Below, one piece after another: positions 51,947 through 64,000 of a DNA stretch of 64,000 bases. Position numbers and translations under genes: made by a program. The DNA is from Aristolochia californica. Its lineage: Eukaryota > Streptophyta > Magnoliopsida > Piperales > Aristolochiaceae. The notes beneath the pieces are model-generated. The model saw only the letters and a program-made list of their open reading frames with translations, had not been told where the DNA came from and searched no databases. Numbering within the stretch: position 1 is the first letter of the stretch; each line of letters opens with the position of its first letter. The DNA is taken from NCBI GenBank assembly GCA_029961685.1, contig JARWKL010000002.1, positions 26,814,908-26,878,907 on the forward strand, read 5' to 3'.

Positions 51947-54900
51947 TTCTTTTCCGATGATTGGAATACCAATTAGGTAAAAAAACTAAAAGAGTTTACA
52001 ATCCTTAAAAATCATAGATACATTTTGGAATTATCTCTCTCAGCATTTGTGCATTTCCATCTTGAATGTTCAATTTTTTTTCAAATCAAAACTTGACTTT
52101 TCACTCTCCCATTTTCTTGTAAACAAAAGGAGAAGGCAAATAGATCACAACAAAATGAAAATTTTAGAGTTTATGTAAGCAAAAAATTGAAAACTATAAT
52201 AGATGTAAGTGAAGAAAATTATTTCATGCACTAAAAACGAACACCAAAGTTTTGTTATCCATGTTTGGGAAATTCCACCAGTAGAACCCCTAATAGCTTG
52301 GTGGAAATTTATAAGAAATAGATTTCTAATTGATCCTAACATGTTTTAAAAATGGATATGCATGCTTTAAACATGGTTAAGATGCAAATGACCTAATGAT
52401 CCAAAAATTTCATGGAGTAGAAAAAATTAAATTCTCAAGTCAACGTATGGTGGGATATTTACCAGAGCCAAACATCCCACTTTTTTTCCTATTTAAAAAA
52501 AGTTGACCTAACAATCATAGATCATCGTAAATGTTTTGATCGATTAATGATGTGTAACGGCTATAATTTTTTGTTAGCAATGACTGATGGTTAGGGAGTC
52601 AACACTCAGTTCAAAATGCCTCGCTCCCCTTTTTCTGATGATTGCAAATACCAATAAATAATAAACTAAAAGAGTTTTCAATCCTTAAAAATCACATATA
52701 ATTTTTGGAACTATCTCTCTCAGCATTTTTACATTTCCATTTTGGATGGTTAATCTTATTTCAAATCCAAACTAGTGTTTTCACTCTCTCATTTTTCTCG
52801 TAAACAAAAAGATAAGGCAAATAAGTCACAACAAAATGAAAATTGTAGAGTTTATGTGTGGAAAAAGTTGTTAACTATCAGAAATGGAAGTGAAGAAAAT
52901 TATTTTTCGTACAAAAAATGAACACCAAAGTTTTGTTATCCATGTTTGGGAAATTCCACCAGTACAACCCCTAATAGCTTGGTGGAATTTTTTAAGAAAG
53001 AGATTTCTAATTTATCATATATGTTTTAAATATGGATATGCATGCCTGATACATGTTGAAGAAGCAAATGACCTAATGATCCAAAAATTTCGAGTAGGAA
53101 AAATTAAATTCTCAAGTTAACGTGTGGTGGGATATTTACCAGAGCCAAACAACCCATTTTTTTCCTTTTTTACAAAAAGCCGACCTAATAATCATAGATC
53201 ATCGTAAAATTTTTGATCTATTAATGATGTGTAACGGCAATAATGTTTTTTAGAAATGACTTATGGTTTGGGAGTCAACACTCAGTTAAAAAATCCTCGT
53301 CCCCCCTTTTTCGATTATTGCAAAACCTAATATATAAGAAACTAAAAGAGTTTAAAATCCTTAAAAATTACAGATACTTTTTGGAATTATCTCTCTCTGC
53401 ATTTTTGCATTTCCAATTGTGAGATTCAATTTTTTTTCAAATCCAAACTTGACTTTTCACTCTCCCATTTTTCTCGTAAACAAAAATTTGAGGCAAATAG
53501 GTCACAACAAAATGAAAATTTTAGAGTTTATGTATGGAAAAAATATGAACACCAAAGTTTTGTTATCCATGTTTTGGAAATTCCACCAGTACAACCCCTA
53601 ATAGCTTGGTGGAATTTTATAAGAAAGAGATTTCTAATTGATCCTAACATGTTTTAAATATGGATATGCATTCCTGACACATGTTGAAGATGCAAATGAC
53701 GTAATGATCCAAAAACTTGAAGGAGTAGAAAAAATTAAATTCTCAAGTTAACGTGTGGTGGGATATTTACAAGTACCAAACACACACTTTTTGCCTATTT
53801 ACAAAGAATGGATCAAACAATCGTTGATCATCGTAAATGTTTTGATCAATTAATGAAGTGTAATGGCAACAATTTTTTTTTGAAATTACTTATGGTTTGG
53901 GAGTATTACAAAACCTAATATATAAAACAATATAAGAATTTACAATTCTAAAAAATTATAGATACTTTTTGGAATTATTTCTCTCAGCATTTGTGCATTT
54001 CCATTTTGCTGTTCAATTCTTTTTCAAATACAAACTTGAATTTTCACTTACCTATTTTTCTCGTAATTTAAAAGATAATGCAAATAGATCACAAAAAAAT
54101 GAAAATTTTAAAGTTTATGTATGGAAAAAATTGAAAACTATAGCACATGTAAGTGAAGAAAATTATTTCACGCACTAAAAATGTACACCAAATTTTTGTT
54201 ATCCATATGTGAGAAATTCCACCAGTACAACCCCTAATAGCTTGGTGGAGTTTTATAAGAAAGAGATTATTTATTGATCCTAACATGTTTTAAATATGGA
54301 TATGCATGCCTGAAACATTTTGAAGATGATAATGACCTAATGATCCAAAAATTTCAAGGAGAAGGAAAAATTAAATTCTGAAGTTAATGTGGGGTGGGAT
54401 ATTTACAAGAGCCAAACAACCCACTTTTTGCCTATTTACCAAATATGTACCTAACAATCATAGATCATCGTAAATTTTTTGATCGATTAATGATGTGTAA
54501 CAGCTATAATTTCAATTAGAAATGACTTATGGTTTGGGAGTCAACACTCGGTTGAAAATGCCTCCCCTCCACTTTTTAGATGATTGGAAAACCTAAAATA
54601 TAAAAAACTAAAACTGTTTGCACTCGTTAAAAATCAAAGATACTATTTGAAATTTTCTCTCTCAGCATTTTTTCATTTCCCTTTTGAATGTTCAATTTTC
54701 TTTCAAATCTAAACTTGAGTTTTCACTCTCCCATTTTCTCGTAAAAAAAAAGAGTAGGAAAAAAGATAAAAACAAAATGAAAATTTTTAACTTTATGTAT
54801 GCAAAAAATTGAAAACAATAATAAATGTAAGTGAAAAAAATTATTTCGCTCACAAAAATGAACACCAAAGTTTTGTTATCCATGTTTGGGAAATTCCACC

Positions 54901-56595
54901 AGTACAAACCCTAATAGCTTGGTGGAATTTTATAAGAGAGATTTCTAATTGATCCTAACATGGTTTAAATAAGGATATGCATGCCTAAAACATGGTTAAC
55001 ATGCAAATGACCTAATGATCCAAAATTTTCAAGGAAGTACGAAAAATTAAATTCTCAAGTTAACGTGCGGTGGGATATTTACCAGAGCCAAACAACCCAC
55101 TTTTTTTTCCTATTTACAAAAAGCGGACCTAACAATCATAGATCATCATAAATGTTTTGATCAATTAATGAAGTGTAACGGCTATAATTTTTGTTAGAAA
55201 TTACTTATGGTTGGGGAGTCAAAACTAAGTTAAAAATGCCTTGCCGCCCCTTTTCCAAAAATTGAAAAACCTAATATATTATAAAATAAAAGAGTTTAAA
55301 TCTTTAAAAATCACAAATAATTTTTGGAATTATCTCTTTCAGCATTTTTTCATTTCTATTTTGGATGTTCAATTTTATTTCAAATCCAAACTTGAGCTTT
55401 CACTTTCCCATTTTTCTTGTAAACAAAAAGGTAAGGCAAATAGGTCACAACAAAATGAAAATTTTAGAGTTTATGTATGGAAAAAATTGAAAAGTATAAT
55501 AAATATAAGTGAAGAAAATTATTTCACTCACAAAAAATGAACACTAAAGTTTTTTTATCCATGTTTCTGAAATTCCACTACTACAACCCCTAATAGCGTG
55601 GTGGAATTTTATAAGAAAGTGATTTCTAATTGATCCTAACATGTTTTAAATATAGATATGCCTGAAACATGTTGAAGATGGAAATGACCGAATGATCCAA
55701 AAATTTAAAAGAGTAGGAAATTTAAATTCTCAAGTTAACGTGCGGTTGGATATTTACTAAAGCCAAACAACCCACTTTTTGCCTATTTACAAAAAGCGGA
55801 CCTAACAATCATAGATCATCGTAAATATTTTGATCGATTAATGATTTGTATTGGCTATAATTTTTGTTAGAAATGACTTATGGTTTGGGAGCCAACACTC
55901 AGTTAAAAATTCCTCGACACCCCCTTTTCCGATGACTGCGAAACCTAATATATAAAAAACTAAAAGAGTTTAGAATACTTAAAATTCACAGATACTTTTG
56001 GAATTATCTCTCTCTCCATTTGTACGTTTCCATTTTGGATGTTCAATTTTTTTTCAAATCCAAACATGAGTTTTCACTCTCCCATTTTTCTCATAAACAA
56101 AACGATAACGCAAATAGATCACAACAAAATGAAAATTTTAGAGTTTATGTATGGAAAAAATTGAAAAATATAATAAATGTAAGTAAAGAAAATTATTTTG
56201 CTCACAAAAAATGAACACCAAAGTTTTGTTATCCTTATTTGGGAAATTCCACCAGTACAACCCCTAATAGCTAGGTGCAATTTTATAAGAAAGAGATTTC
56301 TAATCGGTCCTAACATGTTTTAAATATGGATATGCATGCCTGACACATGTTGAAGATGCAAATGACCTAATGATCCACAAATTTCTAGGAGTAGGAAAAA
56401 TTAAAATCTCAAGTTAATGTGCAGTGGGATATTTACCTGAGCCAAACAATCGACTTTTTGCCTATTTACAAAAAGCGGGCCTAACAGTCATAGATAATTG
56501 TAAATGTTTTGATCGAGTAAAGTTGTGTAATGGGTATAATTTTTTTTAGAAATGACTAATGGTTTGGGAGTCAACACTCAGTTAAAAATGCCTCA

Positions 56596-56606
56596 CCCCC
56601 CCCCCC
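56596..56606. repeat. C11 homopolymer run
   Basis: 11 consecutive C, then TCCCC, at the fixed position. Confidence 0.85.
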
Positions 56607-57010
56607 TCCCCTTTTCTGTTGATTGAGAAACCTATTATATAATAAACTAAAAGAGTTTACAATCCTTAAAAATCACATATAATTTTTGGAATTATCTCCT
56701 CTGCTTTTGTGCATTTTCTTTTTGGAAGTTCAATCTTTTTCAAATCAAAACACGAGTTTTCACTATCCCATTTTTCTCATAAACAAAAAGATAAGGTAAA
56801 TAGGTCACAAAAAATGAAAATTTTAGAGTTTATTTATGGAAAAAATTGAATACTATAATAAATATAAGTGACGAAAATTATTTCACGCACAAAAAATGAA
56901 GGCCAAAGTTTTGTTATCCTCGTTTGGGAAATTCCACTAGTACAACCCTATAGCTTGGTGGAATTTTATAAGAAAGAGATTTATAATTGATCCTAACATG
57001 TTTGAAATAT

Positions 57011-60000
57011 GGATATGCATGCCTGACACATGTTGAAGATGCAAATGACCTAATGATCCAAAAATTTCAAGGAGTAGGAAAAATTAAATTATCAAGTTAA
57101 CGTGCGGTGGAATATTTACCAGAGCCAAACAACCAACTTTTCACCGATTTACAAAAAGCGGACCTAACAATCATAGATAATTGTAAATGTTTTGATCGAT
57201 TAATGATGGGTAACGGCTATAATTTTTGTTAAAAATGACTTATGGTTTGGGAGTCAACACTTAGTTAAAAATGCCTCGCCCCCCCTTTTTCGATGATTGC
57301 AAAACCTAATATATAATAAACTAAAACAGTTTACAATCCTTAAATATCACATATACTTTTTGGAATTATCTCTCTCAGATTTTGTGAATTTCAATTTTTG
57401 AAGTTTAATCTTTTTTCAAATCAAAACATGAGTTTTCACACCCGTTTTTCTCGTAAACAAAAAGATAAGGCAAATAGGTCACAAAAAAATGAAAATTTTA
57501 GAGTTTATGTATGGAAAAAATTGAAAACTTTAATAAATATAAGTGAAGAATATTATTTCACGCACTACAAATGAACACCAAAGTTTTGTTTTCCATGTTT
57601 GGGAAATTCCACCAGTAAACCCTAATAGCTTGGTGAAATTTTATAACAATGAGATTTCTAATTGATCCTAAGATGTTTTAAATATGGATATGGATGCCTG
57701 AAACATGTTGATGATACAAATGACCTAATAATCCAAAAATTTCAAGGAGTAGGAAAAATTAAATTCTCAAGTTAACGTGTGGTGGGTTTTTTTACCAGAG
57801 CCAAACAACACACTTTTTGCCTGTTTACGAAAAGCAGACCTAATAATCATAGATCATCGTAAATGTTATGATCTATTAATGATGTGTAACAGCTATAATT
57901 TTTTTTAGAAATGACTTATGGTTTGGGAGTATACACTCACTCAAAAATTCCTCGACCCCCTTTTTCTGATGAATTGAAAACCTAACATATAAAAAACTAA
58001 AAGAGTTTACAATCCTTAAAAATCATAGATACTTTTTGGAATTATCATTCTCAGCATTTGTGCATTTCCATTTTAGATGTTCAATTATTTTTCAAATCCA
58101 AACTTGAGGTTTCACTCTCCCATTTTTCTCAACAAAAACAATATAAGGTAAATAGATCACAAAAAAATGAAAAATTTAGAGTTTTTGTATGCAAAAAAAT
58201 TCATAACTATAATAAATGTAAGAGAAGAAAATTATTTCACACTCTACAAATGAACACCAAAGTTTTGTTATCTATGTTTGGGAAAGTCCACCAGTACAAC
58301 ACCTAATAGCTTGGTGGAATTTTATACGAAAGAGATTTCTAATTGATCCTAACATGTTTTAAATATGGATATGCATGGCTGAAACATGTTGAAAATGGAA
58401 ATGACCTAATGATCCAAAAATTTAATGGAGTAGGAAAAATTAAATTCTCAAGTTAACGTCCGTTGGGATACTTACCAGAGCCGAACAACCTACTTTTTGC
58501 TTATTTAAAAAATGCGGCCCTAACAATCATAGGTTATCTTAACTGTTTTGAATGATTAATGATGTGTAACAGCTATAATTGTTTTTAAAAATGACTTCTG
58601 GTTTGGGAGTCAACACTCAATTAAAAATTCCTTGCCCACCCATATCCGATGATTTCAAAACCTAATATATAAAAAACAAAAAGAGTTTATAATCCTTAAA
58701 AATCACATATACATTTTGGAATTATCTCTCTCAGATTTTGTACATTTCCATATTCGATGTTAAATCTTTTTTCAAATCAAAACTTGAGTTTTCACTCTCC
58801 CATTTTTCTTGTAAAAAAAAAGATAAGGCAAATTGATCACAAAAAAATGAAAATTTTAGAGTTTAAGTATGCAAAAAATTGAAAACGATAATAAATATAA
58901 GTAAAGAAAATTATTTCACGCACTAAAAATGAACACAAAAGTTTTGTTATCCATGTTTGGGAAATTCCTCCAGTTAACATGCTGTGGGATATTTACCTGA
59001 GCCAAACATCCCACTTTTTGCCTATTTACAAAAAGCGGACCTAACAATCATAGATCATTGTAAATGTTTTGATCGATTAATGATGTGTAACGAGTATAAT
59101 TTTTGTAAGAATTGACTTATGGTTTGGGAGTCAACTTGCACTTAAAAATGCCTCGGCCCCCCTTTTCAGATGATTGCAAAACCTAATATATAGAAAATTA
59201 AAAGAGTTTAAAATACTTAAAAATCACATATACTTTTTGGAATTATCACTTCAGCATTTGTGCATTTCTATTTTGAATGTACAATTTTTTTTCAAATCCA
59301 AACTTGAGTTTTCACTCTCCCATTTTTCTCATAAACAAAAAAATACGACAAATAGACCACAACAAAATGAAAATTTTACGGTTTACGTATGAAAAAAATT
59401 GAAAACTATCATAAATTTAAGTGAAGAAAATTATTTCACGCACTAAAAATGAACACCAAAGTTTTGTTATCCATGTTTGGGAAATTCCATTCGTACAAAC
59501 CCTAATAGCTTGGAGGAATTTTATAAGAAAGAGATTTCTAATGGATCCTAACATGTTTTAAATATGGATATGCATTCCTGAAAAATGTTGAAGATACAAA
59601 TGACCTAATGATCCAAAAATTTCTAGGAGGAGAAAAAATTAAATTCTCTAGTTAATGTACGGTAGAAAATATACCAAAGCCAAAGACCCCATTTTTTGGC
59701 TATTTACAAAAAGCAGACCTAACAGTCATAGATCAACATAAATGTTTTGATCGATTAATGATGTGTAACGGCTATAATTTTTCCTCGAAATGACTTATTG
59801 TTTGGGAGTCAATACTCAGTCAAAAATGCCTCGCCACCCCTTTTTCGATGATTGCAAACCCTAAAATATAAAAAACTAAAAGAGTTTACAATCCTTAAAA
59901 ATCACAGATACTTTTAGGGATTTTCTCTCTCAGCATTTCTGCATTTCCATTTTGGATGTTCAATTTTTTTTAAAATCCAAACTTGAGTTTTCACTCTACC

Positions 60001-60563
60001 ATTTTTCATGTAAAAAAAAAAAGATAAGCCAAATAGATCAAAACAAAATGAAAATTTTAGAGTTTTTGTGTGTAAAAAATTGAAAACTATAATAAATATT
60101 AGTGAAGAAAATTATTTCACATACTAAAAATGAACACCAAAGTTTTGTTATCCTTGTTTGGGAAATTCGACAAGTACAACCCCCATTAGCTAGGTGGAAT
60201 CTTATAAGAAAAAGAGTTGTAGCTGATCCTAACAGGCGTTAAATACGGATATGTAAGTCTGAAACATGGTGAAGATGCAAATGATTTATAAATCCAAAAA
60301 TAAATAAAAAATTTGAAGGAGTAGAAACAATTAAATTCTCAAGTTAACGTGCGGTGGGATATTTACCAGAGCCAAACAACCACTTTTTGCCTATTTACAA
60401 AAAGCGGACCTAACAATCATAGATCATCATAAATGTTTTGATCAATTAATGATGAGTAACGGCTATAATTTTTGTAAGAATTGACATATGGTTTGGGAGT
60501 CAACACTCAGTTAAAAATGTTTTGGAAAGAGATTTCTATCTGATCCTAACATGTTTTTAATAT
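57011..60563 (+). repeat. Right array segment 8, with two large internal deletions
   Basis: Phase markers lie at about 57011, 57686, 58367, 59566, 60247 and 60564. The 1199-bp interval at 58367 lacks about 157 bp: near 58975 TTCCTCCAG joins GTTAACATG and the marker is lost. The 317-bp interval at 60247 lacks about 360 bp: near 60520 TTAAAAATGTTTT joins GGAAAGAGATTTC, removing the C run, TATA-like stretch and dyad. A small insertion of AAATAAATAAAAAA type lies near 60300. No genes are seen. Confidence 0.94.
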
Positions 60564-61504
60564 GGATTTGCATGTCTGAAACATGTTGAAGATGCAAATG
60601 ACCTAATGAACCAAAAATTTCAAGGAGAAGAAAAAAATAAATTCTCAAGTTTACGAGCGGTGGGATATTTACTAGAGCCAAACAAACCACTTTTTGACTA
60701 TTTACAAAAAGTAGACCTATCCTTCATAGATCATCGTAAATGTTTTGATCGATTAATGATGTGTAAAGGCTATAATTTTTGTTACAAATGACTTACGGTT
60801 TGGGAGTCAGCACTTAGTTAAAAATGGCTCGCCCCCCTTTTCCAATGATTGCAAAACCTAATATATAAAAAACGAACAGAGTTTACAACTTGTAAAAATA
60901 AAAGATACTTATTGGAATTAACTCACTCAGTATTTGGGCATTTCTATTTTGGATGTTCAATTTTTTTGTCAAATCCAAACTAGAGTTTTCACTCTCCCAT
61001 TTTTCTTGCAAACAAAAAGATAAGGCAAATAAATCACAACAAAATGAAAATTTAAGAGTTTATGTTTGCAAAAAATTTAAAACTATAATAAATGTAAGTG
61101 AAGAAAATTATTTAACACGCTAAAAATGAACACCAAAGTTTAGTTATCCATGTTAGGGAAATTCCACTAATACCACCCCTAATAGCTTGGAGGAATTTTA
61201 TAAGAAAGAGATTTCTAATTGATCCATGTATTAAATATGGATATGCATGCCTAAAACATGTTGAAGATGCAAATGATCTAATGACCCAAACATTTCAAGT
61301 CGAAGAAAAAATTAAATTCTCAAGTTAACATGCAATGGGATATTTAGCAGAGCCAAACAACCCACTTTTTGCCTCTTTACAAAAAATGGACCTAACCATC
61401 ATAGATCATCGTAAATGTTTTGGTCGATTAATGATGTGTAACGGCTATAATTGTTTTTACAAATGACTTATGGTTTGGGAGTCAACACTCAGTTAACAAT
61501 GCCT

Positions 61505-61524
61505 CCCCCCCGCCCCCCCCCCCC
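61505..61524. repeat. C7-G-C12 run
   Basis: Seven C, one G, then twelve C: an interrupted expanded tract at the fixed position. Confidence 0.85.
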
Positions 61525-61601
61525 TTGTCGATGATTGTAAAACCTAATATATAAAAGATGAAAGGAGTTTACAATCCTTAAAAATCACAGATACTTGTTG
61601 A

Positions 61602-61651
61602 AAACTTGAGTTTTCAAATTTAAACTTGAGTTTTCAAACTTGAGTTTTGAC
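61602..61651 (+). repeat. Local triplication of AAACTTGAGTTTT
   Basis: AAACTTGAGTTTT starts at 61602, 61622 and 61636, where a normal unit has one copy. The preceding stretch (GGAATTATCTC through the T run) is missing, so extra copies replace roughly one deleted segment. Replication slippage or template switching is the likeliest origin. Confidence 0.85.
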
Positions 61652-64000
61652 TCTCCCATTTTTCTTCCAAAAAAAAAAATAAGGCAAATAGATCACAACA
61701 AAATGAAAATTTAAGAGCTTATGTTTGCAAAAAAATTGAAAACTATAATAAATTTAAGTGAAGAAAATTATTTAACGCACTAAAAATGAACACCAAAGTT
61801 TAGTTATCCATGTTTGGGAAATTCCACTAATACCACCCCTAATAGCTTGGTGGAATATTATAAGATAGACATTTTTAATTGATCCTAACATGTTTTAAAT
61901 ATGGATATGCATGCCTGAAACATGTTGTAGATGCAAATGACCTAATGAACCAAAAATTTCAAGGAGAAGAAAAAATTAAATTCTCAAGTTAATGTGCGGT
62001 GGGATATTTACCAGAGCCAAACAACCCACTTTTTGCCTATTTACAAAAATTGGACCTAACTATGATAGATCATCGTACTGGCTATAATTTTTGTTAGAAA
62101 TTACTTATGGTTTGGGAGTTAACACTCTGTTAAAAATGCCACACCCCCTCCCCTTTTTTGATGATTGAAAATTCTAATATATAAAAAAAACTAAAAGGGT
62201 TAAAACTCCTTAAAAATCTTAGATACTTTTTGGGATTATCTCTCTCAACATTTGTGCTTTTCCATTTTGGATGTTCAATTTTTTTTCAAATCCAAACTTG
62301 AGTTTTCACTCTCCCATTTTTCTTGTAAACAAAAAGATAAGGAAAAAAGATCACAACAAAATGAAATTTTTAGAGTTTATGTATGCAAAAAATTGAAAAC
62401 TATAATAAATGTTAGAGAAAAAATTATTTCACAAACTAACAATGAACACCAAAGTTTTGTTATCCATGTTTGGGAAATTCCACTAGTACAACCCCTATTA
62501 GCTTGGTAGAATTTGCAAGAAAGAGATTTCTAACTGATCCTAATATGTTTTGAACATTGATATGCATGTCTGAAACATGTTGAACAAGCAAATGACCTAA
62601 TAAAAAAATTAAATTCTCAAGTTAATGAGCTGTGGGATATTTACCAGAGCAAAACAACCCACTTTTACGTATTTACAAAAAGCAGACCTAAAAATCATAG
62701 ATCATCGTAAATATTAAGCTCGATTAATGATGTGTAAAGGCTATAATTTTTGTTAGATATGACTTATGGTTTGGGAGGCAACACTCTGTAAAAAATGCCT
62801 CCCCCCCCTCCTCACCTTTTTCGATGATTGCAAAACCTAATATGTAATAATCGAAAAGAGTTTACAATCACAAAAAATCACACATACTTGTTGGAATTAT
62901 CTCTGTCAACATTTGTGCATTTCCAATTTGGAAGTTCAATTTTTTTTTTCAAATCCAAACTTGAGTTTTCACTCTTTCATTTTTCTTGCAAACAAAAAGA
63001 TAAGGCAAATAGATCACAACAAAATGAAAATTTTAGAGTTTATGTATGGAAAAAATTGAAAACTATAACAAATGTAAGTGAAGAAAATTATTTCACGAAC
63101 TAAAAATGAACACCAAAGTTTAGTTATCCATGTTTTGGAAAATCCACTAATACCACCCCTAATAGCTTGGTGGAATTTTATAAGAAAGAGATTTCTAATT
63201 GATCCTAACATGTTTTAAATATGGATATGAATGCATGAAATATGTTGAAGATGTAAATGACCTAATGATCCAAATATTTGAAGGAGTGGAAAAAATTAAA
63301 TTCCCAAGTTAACTTGTCGTGGAATATTTACAAGAGCCAAACAACAGACTTTTTTCCTATTTACAAAAAGTGGACCTAACAATCATAGATCATCGCAAAT
63401 GTTTTGATTGATTATTGATACGTAACAGCTATATTTTTTTCAGAAATGACTTATGGTTTGGGAGTCAACATTCACTTAAAAATGCCTCGCCCCCACTTTT
63501 TCGATGATTGCAAAACGTAATATATAAAAAATGAAAAGACTTTACAATCCTTAAAAATCACAGATACTTGTTAGAATTATCTCTCTCAGGATTTTTGCAT
63601 ATCTATTTTGGATGTTCAATTTTTTTTCAAATCCAAACTTGTGATTTCACTCAACCCATTTTTCTTGTAAACAAAAAGATAAGGCAAATAGATAACAAAA
63701 AAATGAAAATTTTAGAGTTTATGTTTGCAAAAAATTGAAAACTATAATAAATGTTAGTGAAGAAAACCATTTAAGACACTAAAAAAAACCCCAAAGTTTT
63801 CTTATCCATGTTTGGGAAATTCCACTAGTAGAACCCCTATTTGCTTAGTGGAATTTTATAAGAAAAAAATTTCTAATTGGTCCTAACATGTATTAAATAT
63901 GGATATGAATGTCTAAAACATGATGAAGATGCAAATGACCTAATGAACCAACTATTTCAAGGAAAAGAAAATATTAAATTCTCAAGTTAACATGCGGTGG

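Larger units (their letters stand above)
51001..57010 (+). repeat. Right array segment 7
   Basis: Phase markers lie at about 51644, 52354, 53034, 53662, 54298, 54973, 55654, 56328 and 57011. The 710-bp interval at 51644 is explained by a 38-C run. The 628- and 636-bp intervals reflect deletions of about 50 bp near 53541 (GGAAAAAATATGAACACC) and about 40 bp near 53903, where the C run itself is lost. Several units carry the TTCGCTCACAAAA variant in place of TTCACGCACTAAAA. No genes are seen. Confidence 0.94.
60564..64000 (+). repeat. Right array segment 9, to the window end
   Basis: Phase markers lie at about 60564, 61239, 61903, 62559, 63223 and 63901. Units near 61.1, 61.8 and 63.1 kb share AAAGTTTAGTTATCC and CCACTAATACCACCCC, while the unit at 62.46 kb keeps the usual form. 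Small deletions lie near 62078 and 62600. The window ends inside a unit at CATGCGGTGG. No genes are seen. Confidence 0.95.

Noticed and set aside
1..64000. About seventy short open frames (60-113 codons) on both strands
   Set aside because: They fall at the same few unit phases again and again, overlap each other on opposite strands, are broken by stops or frameshifts in most units and resemble no protein family. They are by-products of an AT-rich repeat.
15961..64000. CRISPR-like or short-spacer repeat array
   Set aside because: The period is about 678 bp and the whole unit repeats. There are no short identical repeats separated by unique spacers.
1..64000. Telomere repeats, rRNA, tRNA or known centromere protein-binding boxes
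   Set aside because: I looked for TTTAGGG-type tandem runs, rRNA and tRNA landmarks and a CENP-B-box-like motif on both strands and saw none.

Overview
This window contains no gene I can support. It is 64 kb of one AT-rich satellite DNA: a tandem array of a repeat unit of about 678 bp (most intact neighbours are spaced 674-682 bp apart). The content suggests a large eukaryotic, probably plant, nuclear genome in a repeat-rich heterochromatic or centromere-proximal region. I do not recognise the satellite family or the species, and nothing in the sequence proves a centromeric or subtelomeric position.

Layout: (1) 1-15949, about 24 visible units in one orientation, interrupted by a 100-N assembly gap at 11552-11651. 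(2) 15950-15960, an 11-bp spacer at the centre of an inversion; here the array flips orientation. (3) 15961-64000, about 74 units in the opposite orientation. Units are well diverged from one another and carry many small indels and private variants, so the array is old or poorly homogenised. Some groups of units share private variants and record later local amplification: adjacent copies near 4.47/5.15 kb, an A/B dimer pattern at about 26.2-29.3 kb, a roughly 1.5-kb block at 44.7-46.2 kb copied exactly 4777 bp (seven units) downstream, and an every-other-unit pattern at 61-63.2 kb.

Each unit carries a short C run (G run in the left array) at one fixed position. In a subset it has expanded to 11-39 bases. 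Each unit also carries an 11+11-bp dyad with an 18-bp spacer and a TATA-like AT stretch just after the C run. About twenty units have internal deletions or duplications, many with short homology at the join.

The only sequence clearly foreign to the satellite is about 164 bp at 33661-33824, visibly less AT-rich than its surroundings. All open reading frames in the window are short (110 codons or fewer). Apart from one overlapping the insertion, they repeat at the same satellite phases in unit after unit, so they are treated as by-products of the repeat and not as genes.
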